Assembly (NCBI GenBank): GCA_030549335.1
Contig: CM060184.1
Location: 42,931,909-42,995,908 of the forward strand
DNA: 64,000 nucleotides
Direction: 5' to 3'
Source: Pontederia crassipes
Taxonomy: Eukaryota > Streptophyta > Magnoliopsida > Commelinales > Pontederiaceae
Part shown: positions 1 through 13,170 of the stretch, in pieces
Layout of the letters: the number at the start of each line of letters is the position of its first letter
Numbering within the stretch: the first letter of the stretch is position 1
The notes under the pieces: generated by a model
The model's input: only the letters and a program-made list of their open reading frames with translations
What the model was told of the DNA's origin: nothing
Database searches by the model: none
Program-made: the position numbers and the translations under genes

Positions 1-975
1 GAATTATTGGTATAGTGTTCGCAACTAATAAATTCAGATCATACTTGGATCAAAAGTTATTGTATATATATATCACTACACTTAATTTTCAAGAATGACG
101 CTAAGCCTAGACTTATAAGATTGGTCTTGCTACTCCAATAATTTGACTTGGAAATTAAAGATAAGAAAGGAGAAGAGAATCAAGTTGATGATCATCTCTC
201 TCACCTCCAGCTAGTGAAGGAACAAAATTATCCTAACGGGACTCAAATTATCAATGACTCTTGGCCGAAGAAATGAAGCACCTCAATAACCAATACCCGA
301 AGTCAAAATCTTCGATGTTTGGGAATTGATTATGTGGGGCCCTTTCCCAGTTTATTCGGATACAAATTCATCCTCTTGACAGTAGATTATGTTTCAAAAC
401 GGATTGGAGTAATCACCACAACTGCGACATAATCCAAATCAATCATCAAGCTCTTCAAAGATATCATCTTTTTGAGGTTTGGAGTACCCAAATTGGTTAT
501 CAGTGATGGAAGTTCGCATTTTATAGAAAAAAACCTCAAAAATATGTTAATCAAGTATGGAGTCAAGCACCGAGTGTCCACTACATATCATCTGCAAACT
601 AATGGGCAAACTGAGTCTCAAACAGAGAAACTAAAATGATCTTAAAAAGACAATATCAGTAACAAAAAAATATTGGAGCAAAAATATGAATGGAGCACTA
701 TGGGCCTATCGCACTGCATGCAAGACTCCGATTGGCATAACTACACTTCGACTAATCTATCACAAGCATTGTCATCTACTGATAGAGATCAAGCATAAGA
801 CATTCTGGGCAGTAAAAATGCTCAATTATGACTTACAAGCTGCTACGAGAAGAAGACTATTGTAGTTAAATGAATTGGACGAGCTACGATTGGATGCATA
901 CAACTCTTGCTTGTACAAGGAATGTGGGAAGAAGTGGCATGACAGTCGAAATACTACAAAGGAATTTTAGAGAAG
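1..975 (+). pseudogene. Ty3/gypsy pol remnant (RNase H end and integrase)
   Basis: Conceptual translation of the + strand gives a broken gypsy polyprotein. Positions 1-215 resemble the end of the RNase H domain (motifs like FATNKFRSYL and, further on, FDLEIKDKKGEENQ). Positions 330-640 resemble the integrase core: LLTVDYVSKRIGVI with the first Asp, LVISDGSSHF with the second Asp, then YHLQTNGQTES with the catalytic Glu. Frameshifts and stops (for example TAA after ITTTA) break the frame, so no protein is made. The Tat/Athila branch is likely from the integrase style. The element enters the window already truncated on the left. Confidence 0.75.
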
Positions 976-979
976 GTGA

Positions 980-2040
980 TTGATATGGAGAATTTATGTA
1001 TATGTTTTCATCTATGTTCAATATGCATTTATTCCGTATTTTACTATATTCTCATGCTTGAACACATGCTTTGTTATGAAATGCAACTTTTATTATTTCT
1101 CCGCATCCATCTTCTAAATATTATATTTTTAGAATATTATTACTTATTTTGATTATTTTCCATGCAGAAATTCTAGTCGATAATTCATAAGAGTATTCAG
1201 GTATATGCCCCCACACGCACGTATAGGGGCATACGAGTGTATTCCCCTCCCCCCCCCCCCCCCCCCCCCCCCCCAACAAAATGACATAGTTCACTAGCCC
1301 AACTGTCCAAAGCAGTAAACAACAAATAAAACATACATTTCCACATCAGCTTGATAAATTTCATTGCACAAGAGGAAGGAAGCTTCCTATAAGGCAGATG
1401 TGAACAATAAAAGGGCTATTGGGATAGTGGAAAGTGGACAGTGAACAAATGGCAAGCTAAAAAAAAGGTAGCAAAGAAGGACCACAGCAGATTCCTTTCT
1501 ATTGGGACAATGGACAATGGAGAATAGACATGTGGCGAGAAGAAGGGAGCTAGCCATGAAGGACCACAAGAGCATCTTCTTTTGGCTAAAAAAGATGGAC
1601 ATGTTGCAAGCTAAAAGGAGACAACCATGAAGAACCACAACATAGATTCCTTATTGCTGGCTAATTTTGGACAAGTGGCAAACCAAGAGGCAAGAGGGAC
1701 CACAGACATCTTCTTTGGTTGGAAAAGATAAATAAGATTATGAGAAAGCATTTGGAAAAGAGTGGACATAAGGCACAATCCCTTGGGCTATAAAAAAAGC
1801 AAGAAGGTTCTTGAAGAAAGGTTTTGATTTTGGTTGAGTTTAGATCCATTGTTGCTGGAAGGAGTTGAGGAGAAAATGTGTAGCTGAACAACCAGGTAGT
1901 GGTTGGGAGGTGTTCTGTGATGGAATTTTATGTTTTCTATTCTTATCTCTTTTGATTTAAAAGATTGTCGAACCCTGCTACTATTTTATTGAAGTTGTCC
2001 TCTATTTAAAAGATTTATGTTTCGATTGAGGTATTGAATC
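980..2040 (+). repeat. Probable LTR of the upstream gypsy element
   Basis: It follows directly after the integrase remnant, where a 3' LTR is expected. It holds a hairpin-like GC-rich stretch (1200-1236), a 26-nt C run (1249-1274), four diverged tandem units around ACCACA...TTCTT (about 1481, 1563, 1635 and 1700), and a TATA-like GGCTATAAAAAAAGC at about 1785 followed by a leader-like region. The matching 5' LTR lies outside the window, so exact ends cannot be set. Confidence 0.4.
1249..1274. repeat. Homopolymer C tract (26 nt)
   Basis: An uninterrupted run of 26 cytosines, preceded by CCCCT. The length may be partly an assembly or sequencing artefact, as such tracts are hard to read. Confidence 0.9.
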
Positions 2041-2262
2041 ACTTTTGCCATGCCCCCTCATGAAAGGGATGTTTATAAACTCTACACGACCGAACGTAGA
2101 AATATCGAGCACTGGCAAAGCAATTCCCTATTTGGTTTTTGTATTGTACCGGCAATGGCCGCTATCTGTTATTCAGTTTAGACGTCGTGCACTTCTAAAC
2201 CCGAAGCTCGAGAGGGATGTGCATATTCTAAAGCTTCGATAATATATGGTCGTGTTGAATTA

Positions 2263-2931
2263 GAACTCAGGCCATTTTAAATGGGTTTAAAGTGCACACA
2301 ATATGAAGCCTCGCGGCACCAATACTGCTCAACTTATAGCTCTCGGCCGTTCAGCGTCGAAACCATGGAACACATGCAGCCGTCCCGCACTGCGTAATAT
2401 TGCGGAGTACCAAGTTATCCGCTCTTAGGGCATTTATCTTGTAAGGTCGTCCTTATGAATAGCCAAGTAGGTGATGATACCCGTAGAGTACATCTTTTGC
2501 ATCTTCAATATGTAATAAGACTCTTATACCTATGGTACACTAGGAGGAGTTCATTAGTGCCTTCTGAGGCTCATATGTATGTTATATTTCATCATATTCA
2601 ATACAAGCAAACTTTCCTTTAATTCTAGTGTCATGGCCTTGAGCATGGGGTGACAACCCACATCGATGTCCCTTCGTGGCGTCTCGTGATTCCTCGGCTG
2701 CTCTTTCGGACTTCAAGCGCCCGCATTAGTGCCGCAACACGCTAATGCCATAGTCTCATGATGAGTAGTCCAACATTCTAGTCATGTCCGTGATTGAATG
2801 CCTATAATAGCGACTCTCGGCATAGTTGTCTCGACCATAAAACTTTGCTACAAACTCAAAACATGCTTGGCTAGGTGCCTATCCGTCTAGTCGCCGCACG
2901 TGGTCTAGTGTTCGAGAATGACCTCGTGACA
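2263..2931 (+). repeat. 5' LTR of the LARD-like element
   Basis: From about 2305 it aligns closely with the right-hand LTR over landmarks such as GGAACACATGCAGCCG, CACTAGGAGGAGTTCA/TTAG and GAGAATGACCTCGTG. The first 40 bases are strongly diverged from the TGTCACGGGG start of the 3' copy. It ends in ACA three bases before the primer binding site. Confidence 0.75.
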
Positions 2932-2933
2932 AG

Positions 2934-2945
2934 TGGTATCAGAGC
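2934..2945 (+). other. Primer binding site (Met-tRNA type)
   Basis: TGGTATCAGAGC, the usual plant LTR-retrotransposon primer site complementary to the 3' end of initiator Met-tRNA, directly after the 5' LTR. Confidence 0.8.
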
Positions 2946-4869
2946 AGTTCTTCCTGCTCGAATTACCCAGCGACGGTGACTCACTTGTGTCATCGCAACG
3001 TGCCCTGACATAGGAAAAGTGCTTCCGCTCAAAAACTCTAATACACCCAGGTGCACTGGTACCATGGTCTTTCATCATGGATGCCAACGAGGAATGCGTG
3101 GCAAGCTTCGTCACCGCATGCCCAGTCATGCCCCGCAGCAAGTTTCTCATGCACCCGTGTCGTGTCAAGGAACATCCGTCATGCATCATGATGGCGGATT
3201 AATCACCTCGCTTAACGGGACGATCATGCATCGCTCACTCAAGCGGATCAACCATCCCAAGTATATAGTCGAGAATCTTGAAGTGTCGCGCTGTGTCAAG
3301 AGTGGCCAGATGCTCCGCATGATGGTCTTGCGCTACGCATACCAAGGGGTCACTTACACAAACGTCGTGTAACTCGGTGGACCCGTGTCACATTCAGGAA
3401 CTATCGGTCATGCATTATCATGACTACTTAGCATTGCTCGGTATTTCGTGACGTCGCACCGCATGCCCAGTCATGCAACGTGAAGTGCACAATCACTTCA
3501 CGGGAGAAGTTGGCTCAAGGATAAGAATCAAGGTTCATGATCCCTTTCGGCTGAGGAATATCATTCTATCGGCTAAGGAGCATCAGTCTCAAGCATCTTG
3601 TCATGTCGTAGCATCGCCTACCACGCCATGATGACTTTCATAGATGGAGCAAATCGTTGATTACTTGCAAACACTTGGGGATGAGCTATCAGCCTTGCCT
3701 GCCTCGTCAATTGTCGTCCTGCAAGCGGCGCGATATCATCCATCAAGGGTTGGGACGAACCTGCTACATGCCAACGCAAATTGACGCCTCAACTCAATGA
3801 CCAATCTGGCAAATGGTCTGAGCGTCGAGCATCGGTGAACCTTGACATGCTGCTGTCAAGCGTGCCGTCGCCAATCGAAAGAAGGAGTACCCTTTCCTCT
3901 CGGTCAATGCCTCGAGTAGTCGAAGCGGCCTCCAAGGATCGCAATTCGAAAGTTTGGACACAGTGGCGATGTCGTCCCTTCGAATGGAAATGGAGGTGAC
4001 GTTGGGAGCTAATGGCATGAGTTCACCAACCACAATCCTATTGCCCAAGCGGAGCATTTTCACGAGCATATCCACGGTTCGTTGAAGACCCGGAATGGCT
4101 ACGCTTTCACAAGGGTCAGCCGCCCGGTGGATAAGTATGTCAAAGGCGCATGATCCTTGCCGACAAGCGCAATGTCATTACTTCGTCCAGATTGCGGAGG
4201 GACGAGTATCTAAGGTGCATCCTCTTCGTGAACGAGCACAATGATCTCGCCCCCTTCATACCCAAAGGTGTTGTCTAAGCTCCAAAGGAGATCCCAATAT
4301 TGAAAGAAGGCATATCCTAAGATCCTTACAAGACGTGGCGGACTCATGGTGGGTTGCCATCGCGATAATGTGGAATGTGACAAACATGGATCCCATTGAG
4401 ACATGGGACAGAGGGAAGAGGTAGCCCATGAATTATGCAAGCCCTGACAAGTCGGGACTGGAGGTCAAGATCACATTATTCAGCATCGGCCAGATGGGCA
4501 TGTTGAAGGAGGACGTGAAAGATATCACCGAGCTCCGCCTACAGTGTACTCAGGTGGATGAAGACCCAACGTTGGTGCTCTTTAAGCAGAGGGGTTGAAG
4601 CTTTGAACTAGGATGGAGCTGGAATGACAGGATCACCCAACCTCCGCTCACTAGTCGTCGCTGCCAAGGTGTTCATGCCAAGACAAGTGCCATACCACCA
4701 AAGCCCTTGGGCAAGGGCAATGGTGGGGGAGAGAAGTTCAAGTCGCAAAGAGGAAGCAATTATGCCAAAGATAAAGACAGTCCATCGAAGCATGATGATC
4801 GAGTTGAACCACAGGAGTGTGGAGAGACTCCCGTCGCTCATTATAGCGACTTGAAGTGAACAAGCTAAA

Positions 4870-5470
4870 GAGTGTCGTATCAAAGAACCTTGATCCACTT
4901 CAAACCATTGAGATATCAATCGACCGCCAAGGGTAAGGTGGTTCTGCACTCAGCACTCGACGGACAAAGAACTCTATGTTGCAGTCATCTGCAATATGGA
5001 GACAGTGAGTTGAACCACAAGGGAACATGGGAAGACTCTCGTCGCTCATCAGGGCAACTCGGAATGGACAAGACATGGAATATTATATCAAAGAATCTTG
5101 TCCCACCTCAAGATAGCCGAAACATCAGGTGATCACCAAGGAGGAGGTGGTTCTATGTTCTTCGTTTGGCAGAGGAGTGAAAGACTCTACGTTGCAACCA
5201 CTTGCAACATAGAGACATTGAGTCAAGCCCACAAAGAGATCTGAAGCGTCTCGAAGCATCCGTGGAAGACTCTTGTCGCTCATCATAGCGACCCAAAGCA
5301 CCCAAAGCAGACAAGTTGCAAATGTCGTCATCGAAGAGCTTGTGCTATTTCAAACCATCAAAATTTCAGAACGATCATCGAGGGTGAGATGGTCCCGTAC
5401 TTCGCATTCAATGGAAGGAAGACCTTATGTCGCGGCCATCCGCAACATGAGGGCATCAAGTTAAGTCTTG
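4870..5470 (+). repeat. Three degenerate tandem units inside the LARD-like element
   Basis: Units begin near 4890, 5097 and 5338. Each carries a CTT(GATCC/GTCCC/GTGCT)..CTC/TTCAAACC start, a GGTGGTTCT/GATGGTCCC block, a GTTGCA(G/A)..ATCTGCAA/CTTGCAA block and then a variant of GAAGACTCTTGTCGCTCAT. Spacing is about 205-240 bases. No coding function is recognised. Confidence 0.6.
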
Positions 5471-5928
5471 CAGGTCGAATGACGCGACTCTTCACTGTGT
5501 TCTGCACGACTCTGAAGCAACTCTTTTTCGAGCTATTCTTGAAGGCATACAAGAGTTGTTTCATCCCAAGAAGCCAAATCACACAAGTTGACACTGCGCA
5601 AGTCGAGAGAAGCTGAAGGCAATAGAGACTTGATGGACAGATAGTTGCTTGATGAAGTCAGACCGCACATGACAGACTCCATTGGCGCTGCACAAGTGAT
5701 GACCCTGGATCGGACGAAGGATCAGTAAGCGAAGTAGGCCTGAGGGAGGAGTCCTCAGCGAGACCCCAAGGAGTGGGCATTTCTGGCGCTGCGCGATGCT
5801 GGTGAAGTAGAAGTCAAGGCAAAGAAGGTGGAATTGAACGAGACAAGCGAAGTCAAGACGGAAGGCGAAGATCCTGAAGAAGCCCGGACAACGGCATCGA
5901 GGGCGTCGCCGACTTTGGTGGGGGAGAA

Positions 5929-6597
5929 TGTCACGGGGTATTTTCCCGTGACACAAAGCGTGAAGTCTCACGGCACCAATGCCACTCAACTTATAGCTCT
6001 CATCGGCTCTGCGCCGAAATCATGGAACACATGCAGCCGCCCCGCACTGCGTAATATTGCAGAGTACCAAGTTATCTGCCCTTAGGGCATTTATCTTGTA
6101 AAGCCGTCTTTATGAATGGCCAAGTAGGTGACGATACCCGTAGGATACGTCTTTTGCATCTTCAATATGTAATAAGACTCTTATACCTACGGTACACTAG
6201 GAGGAGTTCACTAGTGCCTTCTGAGGCCCATATGTATGTTATGTTTCATCATATTCAATACAAGAAAGCTTTCCTTTAATTCTAGTGTCATGGCCTTAAG
6301 CGTGGAGTGACAAATCATATCAGTGTCCCTTCGTGGCGTCTCATGGTTCATCGGCTGCCCCTTCGGACTTCAAGCGCCCAAGCTCTTGCGTTAGTGCTGT
6401 AACGTGCTAATGCCACAGTCTCATAATGAATAGTCCAATACTCTAGTCATGTCCATGATTGAATGCCTATAAGAGTGACTCTCGGCATAGTCGTCTTGAC
6501 CATAAAACTTCTGCTGCAAACTCAAAACAAGCTTGGCTAGGTGCCTATTCGTCTAGTCACCGCACATGATCTAATGTCCGAGAATGACCTCGTGTCA
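5929..6597 (+). repeat. 3' LTR of the LARD-like element
   Basis: Starts TGTCACGGGG after a purine tract and ends GTGTCA, so it has TG...CA ends. It is 669 bp, collinear with the left LTR. A target duplication could not be confirmed because the left LTR start is diverged. Confidence 0.75.
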
Positions 6598-8599
6598 CGT
6601 GCAAGGTTCTTTTCACTTTCACTGTTGCCACCTCTGATTCCCTTTGATTCGAAGAGTTTCTATCTGAGAGGGAAGATCTTACTCTTCTTTCATTGTTGGC
6701 AACCCGAGAGGGCATACAGTGACGTCTAAAGGACTTTTAGTAATCCTAAGTTTTGTTTTCAAATCGTCTTCTCTCCTAAATTGTCTAAACATTCTTCCCG
6801 ACATCTCGGTTCCTACGTTCTATCCGGGAGGGTTATCCTTATTACTCGAGACGGATTTCACATGTGAATCCCTTCACGTGTGTTAACTGGACTCGCCACG
6901 AGCACAAGAGTGTCACGGATGAGTCGTGTTCTTTATCACGAAGTTACCCTAATACACATGTTAAGGGGCAATCTATCGTCTTTACCCTAAACTGAAGTTC
7001 AAAAAATGTAAATCCTAAGAAAAGACACCTCCCCAATTCTAGCATTTATCTACACCGATCTTTGTCTATGTTTGCATTAAAATTCATAAAAATTATAGTT
7101 TTATTTACTGTGATTTCTGATTTATAACATTTCACTTTCTGATTTTGAATAACACCTATAGACTTGGTTTTTCCTTCAAATAATTTTAATTAAGTGTGAA
7201 TATCTCAACTTTGTCCCGATAGATCGCACCCCAAGTACTACAATGATGCTCCATTTACTTCGCATCGTATTTCGATAGTGTAGAGAGATTATAAATTTTA
7301 AGTTTTCATTTGACATTTTCTTCTATGTTTAGGAGTAATATTCTAGTGTAAGGGATAAATATACGTCTCAAGGCCCCTTGCCTCTTATACATGTTCTTTT
7401 TACACTTAGTGCGCTAGTTCCATTTCACATTGCATTCTTTATATACACTTTATGTGCATCAGTGATCAAGTTTTATTGTTCAATTCTTGCCTATGACTCT
7501 TTCCAAGCAAGCTTCGGACGAGATGGTCAGGACCCTTCATCGTTCAAAATGTTTATTCTCATGGAGCCATTGACATCAGAAATGGTAATTCAAAAACATT
7601 TAAAATCAACGGATAACGACTGAAATAAGGGCAAAATGTTTTAAAGAAGTCCTATGTATACACCCAGTTCAATGAGAAAATAGTCGCTTAGTTGAGCCAA
7701 TGACTTTAAACAAAAGAGCTACTAGGAGGCAACCCAACCGAATAAATTGTCATTCCCCACATCAACAAACACATCAGCTCAGAAGTCTTGAGTCAACGAA
7801 AAAGTGCATGAAACTAGATTTAGTTGGGAGTCCCAACAGAATCTAGGGGTATATCTTCTTAACCACCCATACACCTATTTTATTGGCCAACATCGTTTTG
7901 AATTCCTTAACATTCTCTCTCCACACACAAACCAATTCGGCCACCGTCTCGCTTCAAAATCCCCTCCCAAAGCCCTCTTTTCCGTCGACACTCTTCCATT
8001 GAGGTAGAGTTTCTCCGATCTTCTACAACAAAAATCTAGAAAAAAATGAAGTGTGTCTGGTCTTCGACCTAGACAGACACCGAGAACTCTTCTGACGATT
8101 ACCGACACCACACTCGACCTGACGGACTCCTGAAGCATCCAAGGTATGGTAAGAATGACAACATATTGCGAATGGACTCACAAGGCGATGGTAATCAACT
8201 AGGTTCTTAGATGTTTTTACTCTTGAAACTCGGTCATTTGCAAGATATTCGAGTTTTTCTGAATCGAGAACATTCAATGCCTTTCATCATGAAAAGATGG
8301 GATTTATATGAAGAAATTACAATATAGTTCATTAGAACCGTGAAAGGCATGTCCTTCGATAGACAATATAGAATTATGTTTATTTAATAAGGATTTTCCC
8401 CAATTCAACAAAAATTTTTATTTGCCAAATACTAGTTCTCGGATACCGCCTTCTGAATTTCTGAGGATCCAAACTAATGATCCTCACCAACTTTTAGCTC
8501 ACAAGTTAAAGAATCCTATTTTCCGGTACTTGCATCTTCTTCTAACAATATTGTCTTGGCTTTGCCGTGGGACCAGACCATTGATTTGGTTTCCAAAGC
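6598..8599. other. Intergenic DNA with Athila-like gypsy debris
   Basis: No host gene is visible. At about 7640-7745 the sequence GACTTTAAACAAAAGAGC then GGAGGCAACCCAAC closely resembles the conserved stretch found near the 3' end of plant Athila-group gypsy elements. The surrounding open frames are short and not protein-like. Confidence 0.5.
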
Positions 8600-11203
8600 T
8601 GTAACATTCTCAAAAATAAAATAATAATAATAAATAAAAGAAACATATAATCATTTAAGGCCCATTTTTAAAGCAACCCATCGGCTCAATTCTTTAAATA
8701 AATCCTTACTAACCTAAAAGTATAAAATGCCCCTAAAGCATCCTTTTCTATCTAACCCTCACTCTCTCCCATTTTCTCTCCTCATACCCAGCTGGCAGGT
8801 GCTCCCCTCCCCCACCTACTCAACTATCTCTCTCCTTCCCTCTCTCTTTTACTATCCTTCACTCCCTCTCACGCACAAACATCCCCTCTCTCAGCCACCC
8901 TCCCTTTCTTGTCTCTCTAGCTCTCACTCCCTCTCACACTTCAAGCACAAGACAACAAGGAGAAGAAGAAGAAGGAGAGGTACTGGACACGAGAAGAAAA
9001 GGGGCTGCCATAGAAAGAAGGAAGAAGAAGAAGAAGAAGAGGAAGAAGGAAGAAGAAGAGAGAAAGAAGAAAGATATGGGATTAGGATTAATATGGTTTT
9101 AACCTAAACCTTAAAGGTATGTTGAGGAGATCCAAACCCTCCCAATCTTCCCCTAATGTTGTGTGAATGTTTGGATTAGGGCATGAAAGAACGACCCATT
9201 TTTTCTTGGAATGGAAGATTAGGGAATGAGCATTAGGGCATAGATTTATGTCTTCTTTTTTATCATGATTATTGTTCCATTGATAAGCATGATTAGCACT
9301 AGAATGTTTCTTTCCATTTATGTTAGATGTGATGAAATCACCTATTTGTTACATATGAATATGATTAGTAGATTTAATGTTCCTCATGCAAAACTCCTAA
9401 TTATGTTCATGATATTTGCATTAGAAATGTCTCTATATGAATCTTATGATGATTAGAGCAAAATGTGTACTCAAATGTATGAATGAATGTATGCCTTGAA
9501 GGTGCTTGTATATATGTGTAAATGAGGGAAAATGGGACAAAAATAGGAGAAATGTTGCTGGAGCCCCAAGCACGGCCTTGATGCAATAGGACATGGCCAT
9601 GTCAACCTTAGAATCCCAGCCTTAGCATTTGAAACGTCCAGAGAAAATTTAGGCATTTTGTCACGACCGTGACCATAGGGTCGCACGGGCGTGAAATCCA
9701 ATAAACCTCTATGCCTTAGAATATTTTGAAAATGAAAGGAAAAGGACTCTTCTGATATGGGCGTGAAGGTACGATTATAGGCATTTTCAGTCGTGATCGT
9801 ACGATCATCAAACGGTGAACATATGTGACATTGGCACGACCGTGACATATGTGAGCACGGTCGTGACCACATCCTACCGAGAGAAATATGAGCAAGTGTT
9901 CAGTCGTGCAAAGCTATCACACGATCGTGTCCATGGGTGGGCATGGTCGTGACCAATCCAGAATGCTTATGTGATGTTGAATGCTCCACACTTAGAACGA
10001 TTTGAAGTATGTATGACCTTAAATAGAATTAAAATATGCAACATGTATTAAATGATTGTATGTATTGATGAATGTAATTAAAAATTGAATTGATGAATGT
10101 GTCTTGTTATTGTTGTCGTAAGATGGGGAATCGAACTCGTCACTAGTTAGCTTCAGTGACTGGTCCCAGAATGCGACCCATTGAGGTTATGCTTCCAATG
10201 GGACAAAAAGATCCCAGGCCTTGCTAGCCAAAATTGACGAGCCAACATGGACTTCTCAATCACTAAGATAAGAATCTATCTAAATAAAGATAGAAGATGA
10301 AAAGATGTTAGTCACATAAAAGTGACTATGATGATATGACTTGAAACATAAAGATGATGATAATGATGTATGCACCTACGAGGATGCAAAGGAATATTCC
10401 ATAATCATATGATGTTATGAATGGAGATGATAAAGGCTAAGCAAGATAAATGAACAATATGACTTGATATATAAAGATGATGAAAATGCAAGCACTTAAA
10501 AGGAGGCTAATGTATATCCTCTTGTCATATGATGTTATGAATGAAGATGTTAAAGTAAAGCAAGACAAGTTATGATTGCTTTAGCATAATGATAAGTTAG
10601 GATATGCCTCGACATAATGTTAATGATGTTATATGAGTATTTTATTTTGCCATGATGATTGCTCATATGCCATGTAGGGTGAATATGTAGCACATAGCAT
10701 GCATATATTCTATATTCCCATTATGATGCAATGTATATGCCATGGCATATAGAAAGGAGAGGATCATAGCATGCATGGGCCTCAACATACTCTAATGAGA
10801 GAAATTCTTCGCATCCCATGGATCCGTATAGGTATGAACGAGGCATAGGCTCGACGGCGAGGATCTCATGACGATGAGATTGCACATGTGAAGGTCGGGC
10901 AATGACCCAAGTTATATTATGATATTTTACTTATGATGAGGGATTCTTTAGCGATCATTATATGAACTCACTCATGTATTATGAACCTTATTTTGGATCT
11001 TATGCTAGAGCCTATGTGGCCCATGGGCTAGTATGTTATCTTGGGATTATACGGAAATCTTCCGTTATTTTATGTTATTTAGGTTTGTGTTTTTATTGTT
11101 ATATTTCCGCTGTGATGTTTTATGAAATTAGGTTACGAAGAATTGGGCGAAAGTAACATCGCCTAGGGTTTGACAACTAAATTGGGATCGAATTTTGGAC
11201 ACA
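8600..11203 (+). mobile_element. 2.6-kb TG...CA element (probable solo LTR), copy 1
   Basis: Starts TGTAACATTC and ends GGACACA. Structure from left to right: an AT-rich start, a CT-rich leader (8760-8940), GAAGAAG-rich sequence (8960-9070), a long AT-rich body with CACGACCGTGAC-type motifs repeated at 9661-9955, ATGATGA-rich sequence, then a short GC-richer end. The same layout recurs at 57219-59758 (reverse) and 60522-63024 (same strand). No primer site, pol domain or partner LTR is seen, so a solo LTR is the simplest reading. The flanking 5-mers do not match here. Confidence 0.4.
9655..9960. repeat. Repeated CACGACCGTGAC / GGTCGTGACC motifs
   Basis: Short partly palindromic motifs (CACGACCGTGAC, CACGGTCGTGACC, CACGATCGTGTCC, CATGGTCGTGACC) recur in both orientations over about 300 bases. 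A related cluster sits at 61280-61430 in another copy of the same repeat family. Confidence 0.6.
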
Positions 11204-11511
11204 TTATATAAAAATTGTTTGTTCCTCGAAGATGTTGAGCATGTACCTACACAGAAGCTGGATTTAGACTACTTAAGAGGAGTGATTACCACAACTGACA
11301 ATAGGCATTATTGGAAACAAATTGATTCTATAGTATAGTTACCATTACCAGAAGTAAGAAGAACAAGAGTCCTATAGGGAAAGAATTGGTGGAAGAATGA
11401 TAGTGTATAAGTCTCTTGTCCTATTGTAGGATTGCCATCTTGTGTTTAAAGCACAGTCACTTGTACACCTGCCACCTACCACAAGATGAACTGGACAACC
11501 AAGCAGGGTAG

Positions 11512-11805
11512 CAACATCTAAATCATCCTCTGCATCTCACCCTTCAAATCTGGCCCGTCAATCTGACAAATAAAATTGACCTGATCCTAGAAAAGATAGC
11601 ATGTCTGGTAGAAGCAAGTACAACACAACATGAAGATATTCAAGCTCTCAGAGGTCAACTAAACAACCTTGAGCAACATAGCTTCAATGCTGCCATCATA
11701 ATTCAAAATATAGAAACTGCAAATGACTATTTTCACCACCCTTCTGACCGTATATTGGAATTGATACCTCCTCTCGATCCCTCTTCTTGGCATGATCAAC
11801 ATTGA
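11512..11805 (+). pseudogene. Athila-like gypsy ORF remnant
   Basis: An open frame of about 97 codons with no Met at its start (preceded by TAG at 11509) and a TGA at 11803-11805. It encodes a coiled-coil-like stretch (KIDLILEKIACLVEAS followed by HEDIQALRGQLNNLEQ) and then a Pro/Asp-rich tail. The following DNA, GAGGACAATGTTGAGT then AAACTTGGTGG, resembles the post-coding region of Athila-type elements. Probably a fragment of a gypsy ORF, not a host gene. Confidence 0.45.
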
Positions 11806-13146
11806 GGACAATGTTGAGTACAAACTTGGTGGAGAGGGCACAAAAATGATCGATTAAATCCATCATCTATAATCATATTCAGACTTATGATTATCCTATA
11901 TTTACTTAATATGTTCCATGCATTTGGGTGTCCACAAACAACAATGAATCCGAGAGAACACGAGTAACATTTCCATTTAAAGATGTACATTCGCAAACCC
12001 TTAAGATGAACAACGAAAACCATCACAAAAACAAATCGAATCAATTCCAAAGAGCTTAATCACATTCTCATTATAAGAATGATTAGAACGAGAAGTGTAT
12101 GAGTTCACCCTATTTTCATACTTATTTTCCAAGATGGACAGATTCGACAGTTTGTTGGTTCAAAGTCCATAACTCACTCTCATTAAATTGATTAATTCTA
12201 ATTTATCTTCACATTAGACCCCTAGGGCTCAAATTTTATTCTTCTACCATTTACCCTTATAAATTTCCACAATAACTATGTGCTAACCATATTAATCAGT
12301 TTGACAATTAAGCACTAGACAATTAATATCTCCCTATAGACATCTTCTTTTAAAATGATTCCAAGTATGAGTCCAAGTTCTGTAGAAAGAGGACTTGATC
12401 ATCTTCTTAATTAATCAATTTCGCACTTAGATTCAATAAGATGGAATTTTGGTGTATTTTACAAGTTAGTTTCGCTACTGTCCGACACAACTTGATAGAG
12501 GATCACTTTTTGAACTTTCTGTACACAAATCCAATTAGACTAAAATAAAAACATCTAGTAACTAGATTTCAAGGCCTTTCCAACCATATATTATACATGA
12601 TTTTTAAACAATAAAAACCTATTCAAAGGCTCGTGAGAACACGTTGCATGATTTTGGACAATGAATAGAAACATTCACGAGAACTATGAATCTAAAAAAT
12701 AATCTATTCATAAAATGCTAATCAAATCCATAAATCAATACTTTTAATATGGGTTAGATGAGTTATAAGAGATTCACCCATAGATACCTAAGATTTTGTC
12801 CAAAATTCTTAATCCATCTTCTTCTCATTTATTCTTCATCTAGAATTCCCTAGACATTCTTTTCCATTCCTTTAGTATACTTTGACCTCTTCTTCCTATT
12901 CTCTTTTAAGAACTCCATCACGAATGAAGAGAACGAGGAAGAGAAGCCTTCATGACGAGTTTAGGAACATCAGGAGACAGGAGGTTACTTTCATTTTTAG
13001 AAGTATTTTAGTCCATTTTTATTTTTTTTTCTAAATTATCTTTAAAGATGTTTTTATTTTTAAGAATATTTTTAGTTCATTAATTAATTCTGATTTTTTA
13101 CAATTTGCCCCTCAACAGACATTTTTGCACTTTGGCCTCGTCTTGT
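11806..13146. other. Intergenic AT-rich stretch upstream of the pfkB gene
   Basis: No gene is supported. The segment from 12420 to 12960 resembles in style the leader and U3 parts of the TG...CA family in reverse orientation, but I could not fix ends. The last bases before 13147 should contain the pfkB gene promoter; no clear TATA box is seen. Confidence 0.4.
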
Positions 13147-13170
13147 TGAATTATCGAGGGTGAACGAGAG

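Larger units (their letters stand above)
2260..6597 (+). mobile_element. LTR retrotransposon lacking recognisable pol (LARD-like)
   Basis: Two long direct repeats (about 2263-2931 and 5929-6597) flank a 3-kb interior. A primer binding site TGGTATCAGAGC (initiator Met-tRNA type) lies just inside the left LTR at 2934-2945, and a purine tract TGGTGGGGGAGAA lies just left of the right LTR. No reverse transcriptase, integrase or RNase H motif is visible inside. A short possible gag start (ATG at 3644, 46 codons) and blocks of degenerate tandem repeats fill the interior. It is either a non-autonomous element or one decayed past recognition; I favour non-autonomous, because the LTRs still align closely while no pol trace remains. 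Confidence 0.7.

Noticed and set aside
2871..5989. Numerous 60-140-codon open frames on both strands
   Set aside because: They lie inside the LARD-like element, overlap each other on opposite strands and show no family motif.
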